Positions 1-7,775 of a stretch of 37,114 nucleotides of DNA are shown here, one piece after another; within the stretch, counting starts at the first letter, position 1, and each line of letters starts with the position of its first letter. The stretch comes from Methylobacterium platani. Lineage in GTDB: Bacteria; Pseudomonadota; Alphaproteobacteria; Rhizobiales; Beijerinckiaceae. Position numbers and translations under genes: made by a program. Where the stretch lies: assembly GCF_001653715.1 (NCBI RefSeq), contig NZ_LWHQ01000015.1:233071-270184 (forward strand). The letters are read 5' to 3'. The notes beneath the pieces are model-generated. The model saw only the letters and a program-made list of their open reading frames with translations. It did not search any database and had not been told where the DNA came from.

Positions 1-33
1 GGAGAGAGGATCCCGCGCTTTATCCTTTCGCGG

Positions 34-390
34 ATGGCTCTGCCAAACAACGCCGGGAATACCTTCGTGTCCGCCGATCGCCGAAAATTCGGGTCGCCGA
101 CCCTCCTCGCCGCCCTCGCCCTCGCGACGGTCCCGACCCTCGCCCTCGCGCAAGGCCGCCCCTCGACGCTCGCCATGACCTGCGGCCAGGCGCGGGGCCT
201 CCTCGCCGCGCAAGGGGCCGCGGTGCTCGGCACCGGCGGCTACACCTACGACCGCTTCGTGCGCGACCGCAGCTTCTGCGAGCCGACGCAGATCACCAAG
301 AACGCCTTCGTGCCGACCCGCGACACGCCGGAATGCCTCGTCGGCTATCGCTGCATCGAGCCGGGGCGCAACTGGTTCGACGACGAGTAG
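34..390 (+). CDS. Small secreted Cys-containing protein, function unknown
   Basis: Predicted 118-residue protein with an N-terminal export signal: basic residues (DRRK) near residue 16, an Ala/Leu-rich core at about 22-38 and a likely signal-peptidase site after ALA at about residue 39. The mature part of about 80 residues has four cysteines (in MTC, FCE, PEC and YRC contexts), which suggests two disulfides in the periplasm. It resembles small uncharacterised proteins I recall from rhizobia and methylobacteria, but I know no function. The start is uncertain. The ATG at 34 has no clear ribosome site, whereas a GTG at 67 has GGGA about eight bases upstream and would give a shorter, more typical signal peptide. 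It stands alone and converges with the cyclic-di-GMP gene, whose stop lies six bases away. Confidence 0.75.
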   Translation: MALPNNAGNTFVSADRRKFGSPTLLAALALATVPTLALAQGRPSTLAMTCGQARGLLAAQGAAVLGTGGYTYDRFVRDRSFCEPTQITKNAFVPTRDTPECLVGYRCIEPGRNWFDDE

Positions 391-395
391 CGCCG

Positions 396-2528
396 TCACG
401 TCGCCGGTCGCGTCTCCGGGAGGAAGCGCGCCGCGAAGGCCTCCGATTCCACCGGCGGGCTGAAGAGGTAGCCCTGGCCCTCGGCGCAGCCCTTGAGACG
501 CAGGCGGCGGAGCTGGTCCTCGGTCTCGATCCCTTCGGCGACGACGTCGAGGCCGAAGCCCTTGGCGAGCTGCAGGACCGCCCGGATCACCGGCACCTCG
601 GGCGCATCGTTCATCTTGCGCACGAAGGAGCGGTCGATCTTCAGCCGGGTGACCGGGACCTCGTCGAGCAGGCTCAGCGAGGCGTAGCCGGTGCCGAAAT
701 CGTCGAAGGCGATGCCGATGCCGATGCCGCGCAGGGCGTGCAGGGCCGAGATGGTCGCACCCTCGCGGGTGAGCACCACGGTCTCGGTGATCTCGATCTC
801 GAGGTTCTCCGCGCCAAGCCCGGTCTCGGCCAGGATCGCCGTCGCCACCCCGGCGATCTCGCCGGAATGCAGGCGGGTCGCGCAGGCATTCACCCCCATG
901 CGGAAGAGCGGCCCGGTCCGCGGCAGCCAGGCGGCGGCCTGCCGGCAGGCCGTGCGCAGGACCCAGTCGTCGACCGCCACCGCGTGCCGGCTCGCCAGGA
1001 GGGCGGGCAGGAAGGCGGCCGGCTGCAGCAGGCCATGCTCCGGGTGGCGCCAGCGGATCAGCGCCTCGGCGCCGACCAGAGCCCCGTCGCGCAGGCGGAG
1101 CTGCGGCTGGTAGTGCAGCACGAACTCCTCCTGCTCCAGGGCGCGAGGGAACTCGTGCATGAAGCGCTGCCGGTCCGACACCGCTTCGCGCAGGGACGGC
1201 GTGTAGAGCCGGTGGCGGCGGCGGCCGTCGGCCTTGGCCTTGTAGAGCGCCAGGTCGGCGCAGGCGAGCAGCTCGTCGATCCCCCCGGCCTGGGCCGGCG
1301 CGAGCGCGAGGCCGACGCTCGCGCCGATCCGTACGCTGCGCTCCTGCAGCGGGAACGGCGCCGCCATCGTCGCGACGATGCGGGCGGCCACGTCGGCGCC
1401 GCGCAGCGGATCGCCGCAGCCGGGCAGCGCGATCACGAACTCGTCGCCGCCGATGCGGGCGACGACGTCGCTGCCCCGGACGCAGGCGAGGAGCCGCACG
1501 GCCGCCTCCCGCAGCACCTCGTCGCCGGCCGCGTGGCCGACGGTGTCGTTGACCTCCTTGAAGCCGTCGAGGTCGACCGCCAGGGCCGTCACCGGCCCGT
1601 CGGCCAGCATCGCCTCGAGGCGCAGGCGCAGGAGCGCCCGGTTGGCGAGCCCGGTCAGGGCGTCGCGATGGGCGAGCGCGTGCAGCGCCGCTTCGCGCTC
1701 GCGGCGCTGCGAGGCGTCGCGCAGGATGGCGCCGCGGATCGTCTCGCCACCCTCGCGCCATCGCGACAGCGAGATCTCCACCGCCCGGATCGCGCCGTCG
1801 CTGAGGCGGATCTCGGCCTCCCGGATCGCCGCCGGGGCGTCGTCGAACCACGGCGCGCGCGTGTCCGGGCCGGCCGTCAGGTCGGCGACGCCGAGCCGCA
1901 GGGCCGCGGCGGCGTCGTGGCCGAACAGGCGCTCGGCGCTGTCGTTCCAGTGCAGGATGCCGCCCTCCGCGTCGTCGTAGACGATCATCGCGTCCGGGCT
2001 GGTCTCGGCCATGTGCCGGAAGCGCATCCGCGCGCTGTCCCGGTTGGCGTGGCGCGCCCGCATCTCCAGCATCTCAAGGGCGATGCCGGCGTAGCGCGCG
2101 AGGCGCAGGCGCTCGGCCTCGGAGAAAGCGGCGCGGGGCGCGGTGTCGATGAGGCAGAAGGTACCGACGGCCTGTCCCTCGATCCGCAGCGGCACCCCGG
2201 CGTAGAACCGGATGTAGGGTGCGCCCGTGACCATCGGGTTGTCGCGCCAGAGCGGATCCTGCGCCGCGTCGAGGATCACCGCGAGCCCGTCCCCCTCGAT
2301 CGTGCGGGTGCAGAACGAGGTGCAGCGCTCCGACGAGGCGACCGTGATCCCGACCTTCTCGAAGTATAATTGCCGGTCCGCATCGATCAGCGAGATGGTT
2401 GCGATCGGGACCCCGAACGCATCGGCGGCGACCCCGACAAGGCTCCGGAACGTCTCGTCGGAGCGGGCCGACAGCAGGCCGGTCCTGTCGAGAGCAGCGA
2501 CTCTCTTGTCTTCCCTGGACTGAGGCAT
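396..2528 (-). CDS. GAF-PAS-GGDEF-EAL cyclic-di-GMP signalling protein
   Basis: A 710-residue cytoplasmic protein with a GAF domain at about 25-160, a PAS domain at about 170-280, GGDEF at about 283-445 and EAL at about 455-705. The GGDEF signature is intact (360-364) and is preceded at the right distance by an RxxD inhibitory site (351-354), so the diguanylate cyclase half can plausibly make cyclic-di-GMP and be product-inhibited. The EAL motif (488-490), the DDFGTGY loop, KIDRSFV and EGIET are also present, so the phosphodiesterase half looks competent too. Which activity dominates cannot be read from sequence. No membrane segment is visible; sensing is probably through the GAF and PAS domains. 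It appears monocistronic. The next gene upstream (galU) is on the same strand but 364 bases away. Confidence 0.96.
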   Translation of the reverse strand: MPQSREDKRVAALDRTGLLSARSDETFRSLVGVAADAFGVPIATISLIDADRQLYFEKVGITVASSERCTSFCTRTIEGDGLAVILDAAQDPLWRDNPMVTGAPYIRFYAGVPLRIEGQAVGTFCLIDTAPRAAFSEAERLRLARYAGIALEMLEMRARHANRDSARMRFRHMAETSPDAMIVYDDAEGGILHWNDSAERLFGHDAAAALRLGVADLTAGPDTRAPWFDDAPAAIREAEIRLSDGAIRAVEISLSRWREGGETIRGAILRDASQRREREAALHALAHRDALTGLANRALLRLRLEAMLADGPVTALAVDLDGFKEVNDTVGHAAGDEVLREAAVRLLACVRGSDVVARIGGDEFVIALPGCGDPLRGADVAARIVATMAAPFPLQERSVRIGASVGLALAPAQAGGIDELLACADLALYKAKADGRRRHRLYTPSLREAVSDRQRFMHEFPRALEQEEFVLHYQPQLRLRDGALVGAEALIRWRHPEHGLLQPAAFLPALLASRHAVAVDDWVLRTACRQAAAWLPRTGPLFRMGVNACATRLHSGEIAGVATAILAETGLGAENLEIEITETVVLTREGATISALHALRGIGIGIAFDDFGTGYASLSLLDEVPVTRLKIDRSFVRKMNDAPEVPVIRAVLQLAKGFGLDVVAEGIETEDQLRRLRLKGCAEGQGYLFSPPVESEAFAARFLPETRPAT

Positions 2529-2892
2529 GACTGGCGTCGCCGATTCGCTCGACCGTGAGGTCAGATGACCATAGGTTCAGGGTCGATGACCGGCAAGGAC
2601 GATCGCCACCAGCGTCCGGGTACAGGGCGGCGAGACAACGGGGGTTCCCGACCGCATCTGCGTCAGGTCAGGACCATCATCCTAATTCTGCACGGGATGA
2701 CGTCGCCCGGGCGCGGGAGCAGGCGACGCCGGTCTCGCCATGCCCGGCGAACGGGGAGGAGGCGACGCGCGCGGTCCCGGAGGCACCTCCGCGAAGCGCT
2801 CGTCCAAAAGGTCCTCGCCCGAGGAACGGAGCCCGCATGCTCCCGGACCGGGCCGCCTCCACGCCCGGTCCGGACACGCCCGCCCGGCGGGA
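2529..2892. other. Intergenic region between the c-di-GMP gene and galU
   Basis: 364 bases with no convincing gene. The open frames here are GC-driven and rich in Arg/Pro/Ser. It should hold the promoter of the minus-strand cyclic-di-GMP gene and the 3' end of the galU transcript; the only clear structure is the hairpin at 2843-2873. A small AT-richer patch around 2685-2695 interrupts the GC-rich background, but no confident -35/-10 pair is visible. Confidence 0.5.
2843..2873 (-). terminator. Hairpin downstream of galU, possible terminator
   Basis: A perfect 11-bp inverted repeat (arms 2843-2853 and 2863-2873, core CCGGACCGGGC) with a 9-base loop lies 19 bases beyond the galU stop on the minus strand. 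No T-run follows, so this is either a U-poor terminator, as often seen in GC-rich genomes, or simply an RNA 3'-end stabilising hairpin. Confidence 0.4.
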
Positions 2893-3759
2893 TCAGCCCT
2901 TCGCCAGCAGCGCCTCGATCTCCTGCCTCAAGGCGTCGCGCAGTTCCGGCCGCTCCAGGCCGTAGGCGAGGTTGGCGACCAGGAAGCCGAGCTTCGAGCC
3001 GGTGTCGTAGGTCTTGCCGCGGTAGTGCATGCCGTAGAACTTCTGCGTCTCCGACAGGCGCTTCATGCCGTCGGTGAGCTGGATCTCGCCGCCCGCCCCG
3101 CGCTCGCCGCGCTCCAGGATGGAGAAGATCTCCGGTTGCAGGATGTAGCGGCCCGAGATGATGTAGTTCGACGGCGCGGTCCCCTTCGGCGGCTTCTCGA
3201 CCATGCCGGTGATCTCGAAGGTGTCGCCGAATTCTTCGCCGACGCTGACGATGCCGTACTGGTGGGTCTGGTCGGGGGCGACCTCCTCGACGGCGATGAT
3301 GTTGCCGCCGTGCTGCTCGTAGGCCTCGAGCATCTGCACCATGCTGCCGCGGCTGAGCATGTCGGGCAGGATCACCGCGAAGGGCTCGTCGCCGACGATC
3401 TCGCGGGCGCACCACACCGCGTGGCCGAGGCCCAGCGGCTCCTGCTGGCGGGTGAAGCTGGTCTGTCCGGCGGCCGGCAGGTCCTTCTTCAGGCCCTCGT
3501 AGGCCTCAGTCTTGCCGCGCTCCTGCAGGGTGCGGTCGAGCTCGTAGGAGATGTCGAAATGGTCCTCGATCACCGCCTTGCCGCGGCCGGTGACGAAGAT
3601 GAAGTGCTCGATCCCGGCTTCCCGGGCCTCGTCGACCACGTGCTGGACCACCGGCCGGTCGACGACCGTCAGCATCTCCTTGGGCACCGCCTTGGTCGCC
3701 GGCAGGAAACGGGTGCCGAGGCCCGCGACCGGGAGGACGGCTTTGCGAATGCGTTTCAT
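2893..3759 (-). CDS. galU: UTP-glucose-1-phosphate uridylyltransferase
   Basis: Makes UDP-glucose from UTP and glucose-1-phosphate, feeding envelope polysaccharide and UDP-galactose synthesis. The 288-residue product has the nucleotidyltransferase signature near the N terminus (GLGTRFLPATK then VPKEM), a QEPLGLGHAV segment and the family's usual length. I chose the ATG at 3759, giving MKRIRKAVLPVAG, because the frame upstream (open to 3921) lacks family similarity. galE is divergent across 179 bases, so the two UDP-sugar genes probably share a control region. GalU supplies the substrate of GalE, which fits the pairing. Confidence 0.96.
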   Translation of the reverse strand: MKRIRKAVLPVAGLGTRFLPATKAVPKEMLTVVDRPVVQHVVDEAREAGIEHFIFVTGRGKAVIEDHFDISYELDRTLQERGKTEAYEGLKKDLPAAGQTSFTRQQEPLGLGHAVWCAREIVGDEPFAVILPDMLSRGSMVQMLEAYEQHGGNIIAVEEVAPDQTHQYGIVSVGEEFGDTFEITGMVEKPPKGTAPSNYIISGRYILQPEIFSILERGERGAGGEIQLTDGMKRLSETQKFYGMHYRGKTYDTGSKLGFLVANLAYGLERPELRDALRQEIEALLAKG

Positions 3760-3938
3760 CGTGCGTGATCCAGTGAACACCAAGGAGCTGCCGGACCGCC
3801 CGGCGGGAACGGGCGCATCCGGGCGCGCGCGCCCGGCCGGCATCCTCCCTCCGTGCAGCCTTGCCACCGGACAGCTTAATTGACGCTGAAGCATTGCGGG
3901 GTATGGATCAACCCGCATCACGCCGGGGAGCGGACGGA

Positions 3939-4931
3939 ATGGCGGTACTTGTCACGGGCGGCGCCGGCTATATCGGCAGCCACATGGTGCTCGCCCTGAT
4001 CGATGCCGGTCACGACGAGGTCGTGGTCATCGACGATCTCTCGACCGGGTTCGACTGGGCGCTGCCGCCGGAAGTCACGCTGGTGCGCGGCGACGTCGCC
4101 GACCAGTCGCTCGTCGCCGAGACCGTCCGCCGGCACAAGATCGACGCGCTCGCCCACTTCGCCGCCAAGATCGTCGTGCCGGATTCGGTGGCCGATCCCC
4201 TCGGCTACTACCTCGCCAACACGGTCAAGTCGCGGGCGCTGATCGAGGCGGCGATTCATGCGGGCGTGCGCCACGTGATCTTCTCGTCGACCGCGGCCGT
4301 CTACGGCGAGCCGGCCGTGGTGCCGGTGCCCGAGGACCTGGCCCCGAACCCGATCAATCCCTACGGCCGCTCGAAGCTGATGACCGAGTGGATGCTGGAG
4401 GACGCCGCCCGCGCCCACGGCATCAGCTACGTCGTCCTGCGGTACTTCAACGTGGCGGGCGCCGATCCGCGCGGGCGCTCGGGCCAGTCGACTCCGAACG
4501 CCACCCACCTCATCAAGGTCGCGACGCAGGCGGCCCTGGGCAAGCGCGAGCGGCTGGAGGTGTTCGGCACCGATTACCCGACGCCGGACGGCTCGTGCCT
4601 GCGCGACTACATCCAGGTCTCCGACCTCGCGGCCGCCCACCTCGTGGCGTTGAACCATCTGCGCGGCGGCGGCGAGAGCCTGACCCTCAATTGCGGCTAC
4701 GGCCGCGGCTACTCGGTGCTGGAAGTCATCGACGTGGTGAAGTCGGTCTCCGGCGTCGATTTCCCGGTCACGCTGTCGCCGCGCCGGCCCGGCGACCCGT
4801 CGCGGATCGTCGCCGGGGCCGACCGGATCCGGGCCGAGCTCGGCTGGGTGCCGCAGCACGACGACCTGCGCGGGATCGTCACCCAGGCCCTCGCCTGGGA
4901 AGAGGCGCTCGGCCGGCGCAACCGGATCTGA
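3939..4931 (+). CDS. galE: UDP-glucose 4-epimerase
   Basis: Interconverts UDP-glucose and UDP-galactose, using bound NAD. The 330-residue protein is a short-chain dehydrogenase-type epimerase. The Rossmann motif TGGAGYIG lies at about residues 6-13, followed by DDLSTG; the Ser/Thr of the SSTAAVYGEP segment and the YGRSK motif (YxxxK, near residue 142) complete the active site. RYFNVAGADP and the CLRDYI/HV-like segment typical of GalE follow. I start at the ATG at 3939 because GGGGAG lies about eight bases upstream and the protein then begins directly at the Rossmann strand; an in-frame ATG at 3903 would add 12 residues. The lytic transglycosylase gene starts two bases after the stop, suggesting co-transcription. 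Confidence 0.96.
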   Translation: MAVLVTGGAGYIGSHMVLALIDAGHDEVVVIDDLSTGFDWALPPEVTLVRGDVADQSLVAETVRRHKIDALAHFAAKIVVPDSVADPLGYYLANTVKSRALIEAAIHAGVRHVIFSSTAAVYGEPAVVPVPEDLAPNPINPYGRSKLMTEWMLEDAARAHGISYVVLRYFNVAGADPRGRSGQSTPNATHLIKVATQAALGKRERLEVFGTDYPTPDGSCLRDYIQVSDLAAAHLVALNHLRGGGESLTLNCGYGRGYSVLEVIDVVKSVSGVDFPVTLSPRRPGDPSRIVAGADRIRAELGWVPQHDDLRGIVTQALAWEEALGRRNRI

Positions 4932-4933
4932 CG

Positions 4934-6121
4934 ATGAGCCTCCTGCGCCTGTCGGCGACCCGCGCCGCCCTAGCGCTCGGCGCCGTCCTGGTCCTCGCCG
5001 CGCCCGTCGGCGCCGGCGACTTCCGCGCCTTCGTCGAGGAGCTGTGGCCGGCCGCGCAAGGGCGCGGGGTCTCGCGCGCGACCTTCGACGCCGCGTTCCG
5101 GGGCGTGACGCCGGACCCGGCGGTGCTGGCGCGCCTGCGCCGCCAGGGCGAGTTCGGCCGGCCGGTCTGGGAGTACCTGACCGGAGCGGTGTCGAGCGGT
5201 CGCATCGCCCGCGGAAAGGCGGAGGCCGCGCGGCGTGCCGACACCCTGGCGAGGATCGAGGCGCGGTACGGCGTGCCCGGCCCGGTGCTCCTCGCCTTCT
5301 GGGGCATCGAATCGGATTTCGGCGCCAGCGCCGGCACGATGCCGGTCATCCGCGCGCTCGCCACCCTGGCCGAGGCGCGCCACCGCGGCGAGCTGTTTCG
5401 CGACGAGCTCCTGGCGGCGCTCGAGATCCTCGAGCACCACGACGTGAGCCCGGAGCGGATGCGCGGTTCCTGGGCCGGGGCGATGGGCCAGACCCAGTTC
5501 CTGCCCTCGGCCTACCTGCGCGCCGCGGTCGATTTCGACGGCGACGGGCGGCGCGACATCTGGGACTCGGCGCCGGACGCGCTCGCCTCGATCGCGAGCT
5601 TCCTCGCCCAGGCCGGCTGGCGGCGCGACCTGCCCTGGGGCGTCGCCGTCACCCTGCCGGCGGGGTTCGACTTCGCGCGCTACCGCGGCCCGTTTCCCGA
5701 CTTCGCCCGGCGCGGGGTGCGGACCCTCGACGGCGAGGCCCTGCCGGAGGCCGGCGAGGCGAGCCTGTTCCTGCCCGGCGGCGCGAGCGGCCCGGCCTTC
5801 CTGATCACGGCGAATTTCGAGGCCATCCGGGCCTACAACACCTCGGATTCCTACGCGCTCGCGGTGGGCCACTTCTCCGACCGGATCGCCGGCGGGCCGC
5901 CGCTCTCCGCCCCCTGGCCGACCGGGCCGCGCCTCGACCAGGCCGGGCTGACCGCGCTCCAGCGCGGGCTGTCGGCAAAGGCGCTCTACGACGGCCCGTT
6001 CGACGGGCGCGCCGGCCCGCGCTTGCGCGAGGCGGTGCGGCGCTACCAGATCGCCGCCGGGCTCCCTGCGGACGGCTACGCCACCCCCGCCCTGCTGGAG
6101 CACCTGCGCGGAGGACGCTGA
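4934..6121 (+). CDS. Lytic murein transglycosylase, MltB type, with PG-binding domain
   Basis: Cleaves the glycan strands of peptidoglycan to 1,6-anhydro products in the periplasm. The 395-residue protein has a signal peptide (about 1-28, ending near GAG), an SLT_2/MltB catalytic domain at about 30-320 and a C-terminal peptidoglycan-binding repeat at about 335-392. The likely catalytic glutamate is E126 in the WGIESDFG segment; the GAMGQTQFLPS motif and the DFDGDGRRDIW segment are also typical of MltB. There is no lipobox cysteine at the signal cleavage site, so it is probably a soluble periplasmic enzyme and not the lipoprotein form. It is tightly spaced after galE, as if in one transcript. 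Confidence 0.93.
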   Translation: MSLLRLSATRAALALGAVLVLAAPVGAGDFRAFVEELWPAAQGRGVSRATFDAAFRGVTPDPAVLARLRRQGEFGRPVWEYLTGAVSSGRIARGKAEAARRADTLARIEARYGVPGPVLLAFWGIESDFGASAGTMPVIRALATLAEARHRGELFRDELLAALEILEHHDVSPERMRGSWAGAMGQTQFLPSAYLRAAVDFDGDGRRDIWDSAPDALASIASFLAQAGWRRDLPWGVAVTLPAGFDFARYRGPFPDFARRGVRTLDGEALPEAGEASLFLPGGASGPAFLITANFEAIRAYNTSDSYALAVGHFSDRIAGGPPLSAPWPTGPRLDQAGLTALQRGLSAKALYDGPFDGRAGPRLREAVRRYQIAAGLPADGYATPALLEHLRGGR

Positions 6122-6187
6122 CGGGTGGACAGGAGGGGCCGTCCGTGGCCAGGATCGGCCCGCCTCGCAGGGGAGAGACGAAGAACC

Positions 6188-6985
6188 ATGGCTCACGCAC
6201 TGGGCGCGCCGACGGCCGAGCGGATCGCGAACGGCCTCAACCAGCCCGACCTCGCCGGTCCCGAGGTGCGCCGGGCCAAGGAGGATCTGGCGGCCTGCTT
6301 CCGCATGGCGGCGCGACACGGCCTGGAAGAGGGCATCTGCAACCACTTCTCGGCGATGGTGCCGGGCTACGACGACCTGTTCATCGTCAATCCCTACGGC
6401 TACGCCTTCGCCGAGCTCACCGCCTCGACGCTCCTGGTCTGCGACTTCCACGGCAACGTCGTCTCGGGCGAGGGCCAGCCGGAGGCGACCGCCTTCTACA
6501 TCCATGCCCGCCTGCACGCGCGCGTCCCGCGGGCGCGGGTGGCGTTCCACACCCACATGCCCTACGCCACGGCGCTCTCGATGACCGAGGGCGATCCCCT
6601 GATCTTCGCCGGCCAGACGTCGCTGAAGTTCTACGGCCGCACCGCCTTCGACCGGAACTACAACGGCCTCGCCCTCGATTCCACCGAGGGCGACCGCATC
6701 GCCGACAGCGTCGGCGAGGCCGACATCGTGTTCATGAAGAACCACGGCGTCATGGTGCTCGCGCCCACCGTCGCCGAGGCCTGGGACGACCTCTACTACC
6801 TCGAGCGCGCGGCCGAGGTGCAGGTGCTCGCCCTCTCGACCGGCCGCCCGGTCCTGCCGGTCGCCCCCGCCATCGCCGAGGCCGCCGCCCGCCAGATGCG
6901 CGAGGGCGACCCCGAATCGGCCCGCCTCCACCTCGCGGCGATCCGCCGGCGGCTCGACCGCGAGGAGCCGGACTACGCCGAGTGA
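6188..6985 (+). CDS. Class II aldolase/adducin-family protein
   Basis: A 265-residue cytoplasmic protein of the class II aldolase/adducin fold. Zn-ligand histidines are visible in the FHTHMPYAT segment, and a further conserved histidine in the KNHGVMVL segment. The glutamate in the GQPEATAFYIH stretch sits where the family places an acidic residue. Substrate is not predictable: relatives include fuculose-phosphate aldolases and many uncharacterised sugar-acid or decarboxylase-like enzymes. The ATG at 6188 is preceded by GGGGAGAG about ten bases upstream, which supports this start over the open frame reaching 6125. It is followed by a 15-bp tandem repeat and then a glutathione transferase gene. 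Confidence 0.9.
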   Translation: MAHALGAPTAERIANGLNQPDLAGPEVRRAKEDLAACFRMAARHGLEEGICNHFSAMVPGYDDLFIVNPYGYAFAELTASTLLVCDFHGNVVSGEGQPEATAFYIHARLHARVPRARVAFHTHMPYATALSMTEGDPLIFAGQTSLKFYGRTAFDRNYNGLALDSTEGDRIADSVGEADIVFMKNHGVMVLAPTVAEAWDDLYYLERAAEVQVLALSTGRPVLPVAPAIAEAAARQMREGDPESARLHLAAIRRRLDREEPDYAE

Positions 6986-7003
6986 GGGCCGCGACCATCG
7001 GGC

Positions 7004-7063
7004 CTTGGCGCACGAGACCTTGGCGCAAGAGGCTCTGGCGCACGAGGCTCTGGCGCACTTGGC
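7004..7063 (+). repeat. Four tandem copies of a 15-bp unit
   Basis: Four imperfect head-to-tail units of 15 bases (7004-7018, 7019-7033, 7034-7048, 7049-7063). All share the core TGGCGCA followed by a CGAG-like end. The array lies just after the aldolase-family stop. Because 15 is a multiple of three it keeps several reading frames open, but none has gene-like composition. It looks like a product of replication slippage. Confidence 0.85.
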
Positions 7064-7154
7064 CTGTATGCATGCCCCGGCCTCCCGCCATTCGCGGGGC
7101 CGGCTGGTCCCGGGGCAAGCGCCGACGTAGCCTCGCGTCCGGGAGGAGCGCACC

Positions 7155-7775
7155 ATGATCCAGCTCTACGCCTGGGACACGCCGAACGCGCGCAAGATCA
7201 GCGTCGCCCTGGAGGAGATGGGGCTGACCTACCGGGTCGAGCCGGTCGACATCACCCAGGGCCGGCAGTTCCAGCCGGACTTCCTCGCCCTGAGCCCGAA
7301 CAACCGCATCCCGGCGATCGTCGATTCCGAGGGGCCGGACAATGCGCCGATCTCGGTCTTCGAATCCGGCGCGATCCTGGTCTACCTCGCCGAGAAGACC
7401 GGGCTGTTCCTGCCGGCGACCGGGCGCGCCCGGGTGCAGGTGATGGAGTGGCTGATGTGGCAGATGGGCGGCTTCGGGCCGATGCCGGGCCAGGTCCACC
7501 ACTTCCTCGGCGTCGACGAGGCGCAGCGCGCCTACGGGCTCGAGCGCTACCAAAAGGAGACGCGCCGGCTCTACGGCGTGCTCGACCGGCGGCTGGCGGA
7601 GGGCGAGCACGTCGCCGGCGCCCTCTCGATCGCGGATTTCGCCATCCTCGGATGGGCCTGGCGCCACGCCCGGCACCGGATCGACCTCGCCGACTTTCCC
7701 AACGTGCAGCGCTGGTACGCGGCGCTGATGGCGCGGCCGGCGGTGCAGCGCGGCTTCTCGGCGGCACTCACCTGA
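7155..7775 (+). CDS. Glutathione S-transferase, YfcG/Ure2p-like
   Basis: A 206-residue cytosolic GST. The N-terminal thioredoxin-fold domain (1-80) carries the TPNARKI segment characteristic of the YfcG/Ure2p-like group, then NNRIPAIVD with the cis-proline and the glutathione-binding ESGAILVYLAEK helix. The C-terminal helical domain (about 90-200) carries the WLMWQMGGFGPMPGQ segment also typical of this group. YfcG-like proteins generally act as disulfide-bond reductases with glutathione. The start ATG has GGGAGG about ten bases upstream. The stop overlaps the start of the peptidase T gene (TGATG), so the two are translationally coupled. Confidence 0.93.
   Translation: MIQLYAWDTPNARKISVALEEMGLTYRVEPVDITQGRQFQPDFLALSPNNRIPAIVDSEGPDNAPISVFESGAILVYLAEKTGLFLPATGRARVQVMEWLMWQMGGFGPMPGQVHHFLGVDEAQRAYGLERYQKETRRLYGVLDRRLAEGEHVAGALSIADFAILGWAWRHARHRIDLADFPNVQRWYAALMARPAVQRGFSAALT

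Noticed and set aside
333..2369. Long plus-strand open frame opposite the c-di-GMP gene (678 codons)
   Set aside because: It is the antisense of a well-conserved GAF-PAS-GGDEF-EAL gene and its translation is Arg/Ala/Gly-rich with no family features. High GC content keeps such frames open.
3760..3921. N-terminal extension of galU to the upstream ATG at 3921
   Set aside because: The added 54 residues show no GalU similarity and would use up the divergent promoter region shared with galE.
7004..7063. Possible CRISPR-like array
   Set aside because: The 15-bp units are contiguous with no spacers; there are no cas genes in the window.
4970..7156. Minus-strand open frame of 728 codons opposite the transglycosylase and aldolase-family genes
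   Set aside because: It spans two real plus-strand genes and their gap, with low-complexity translation; a GC artefact.
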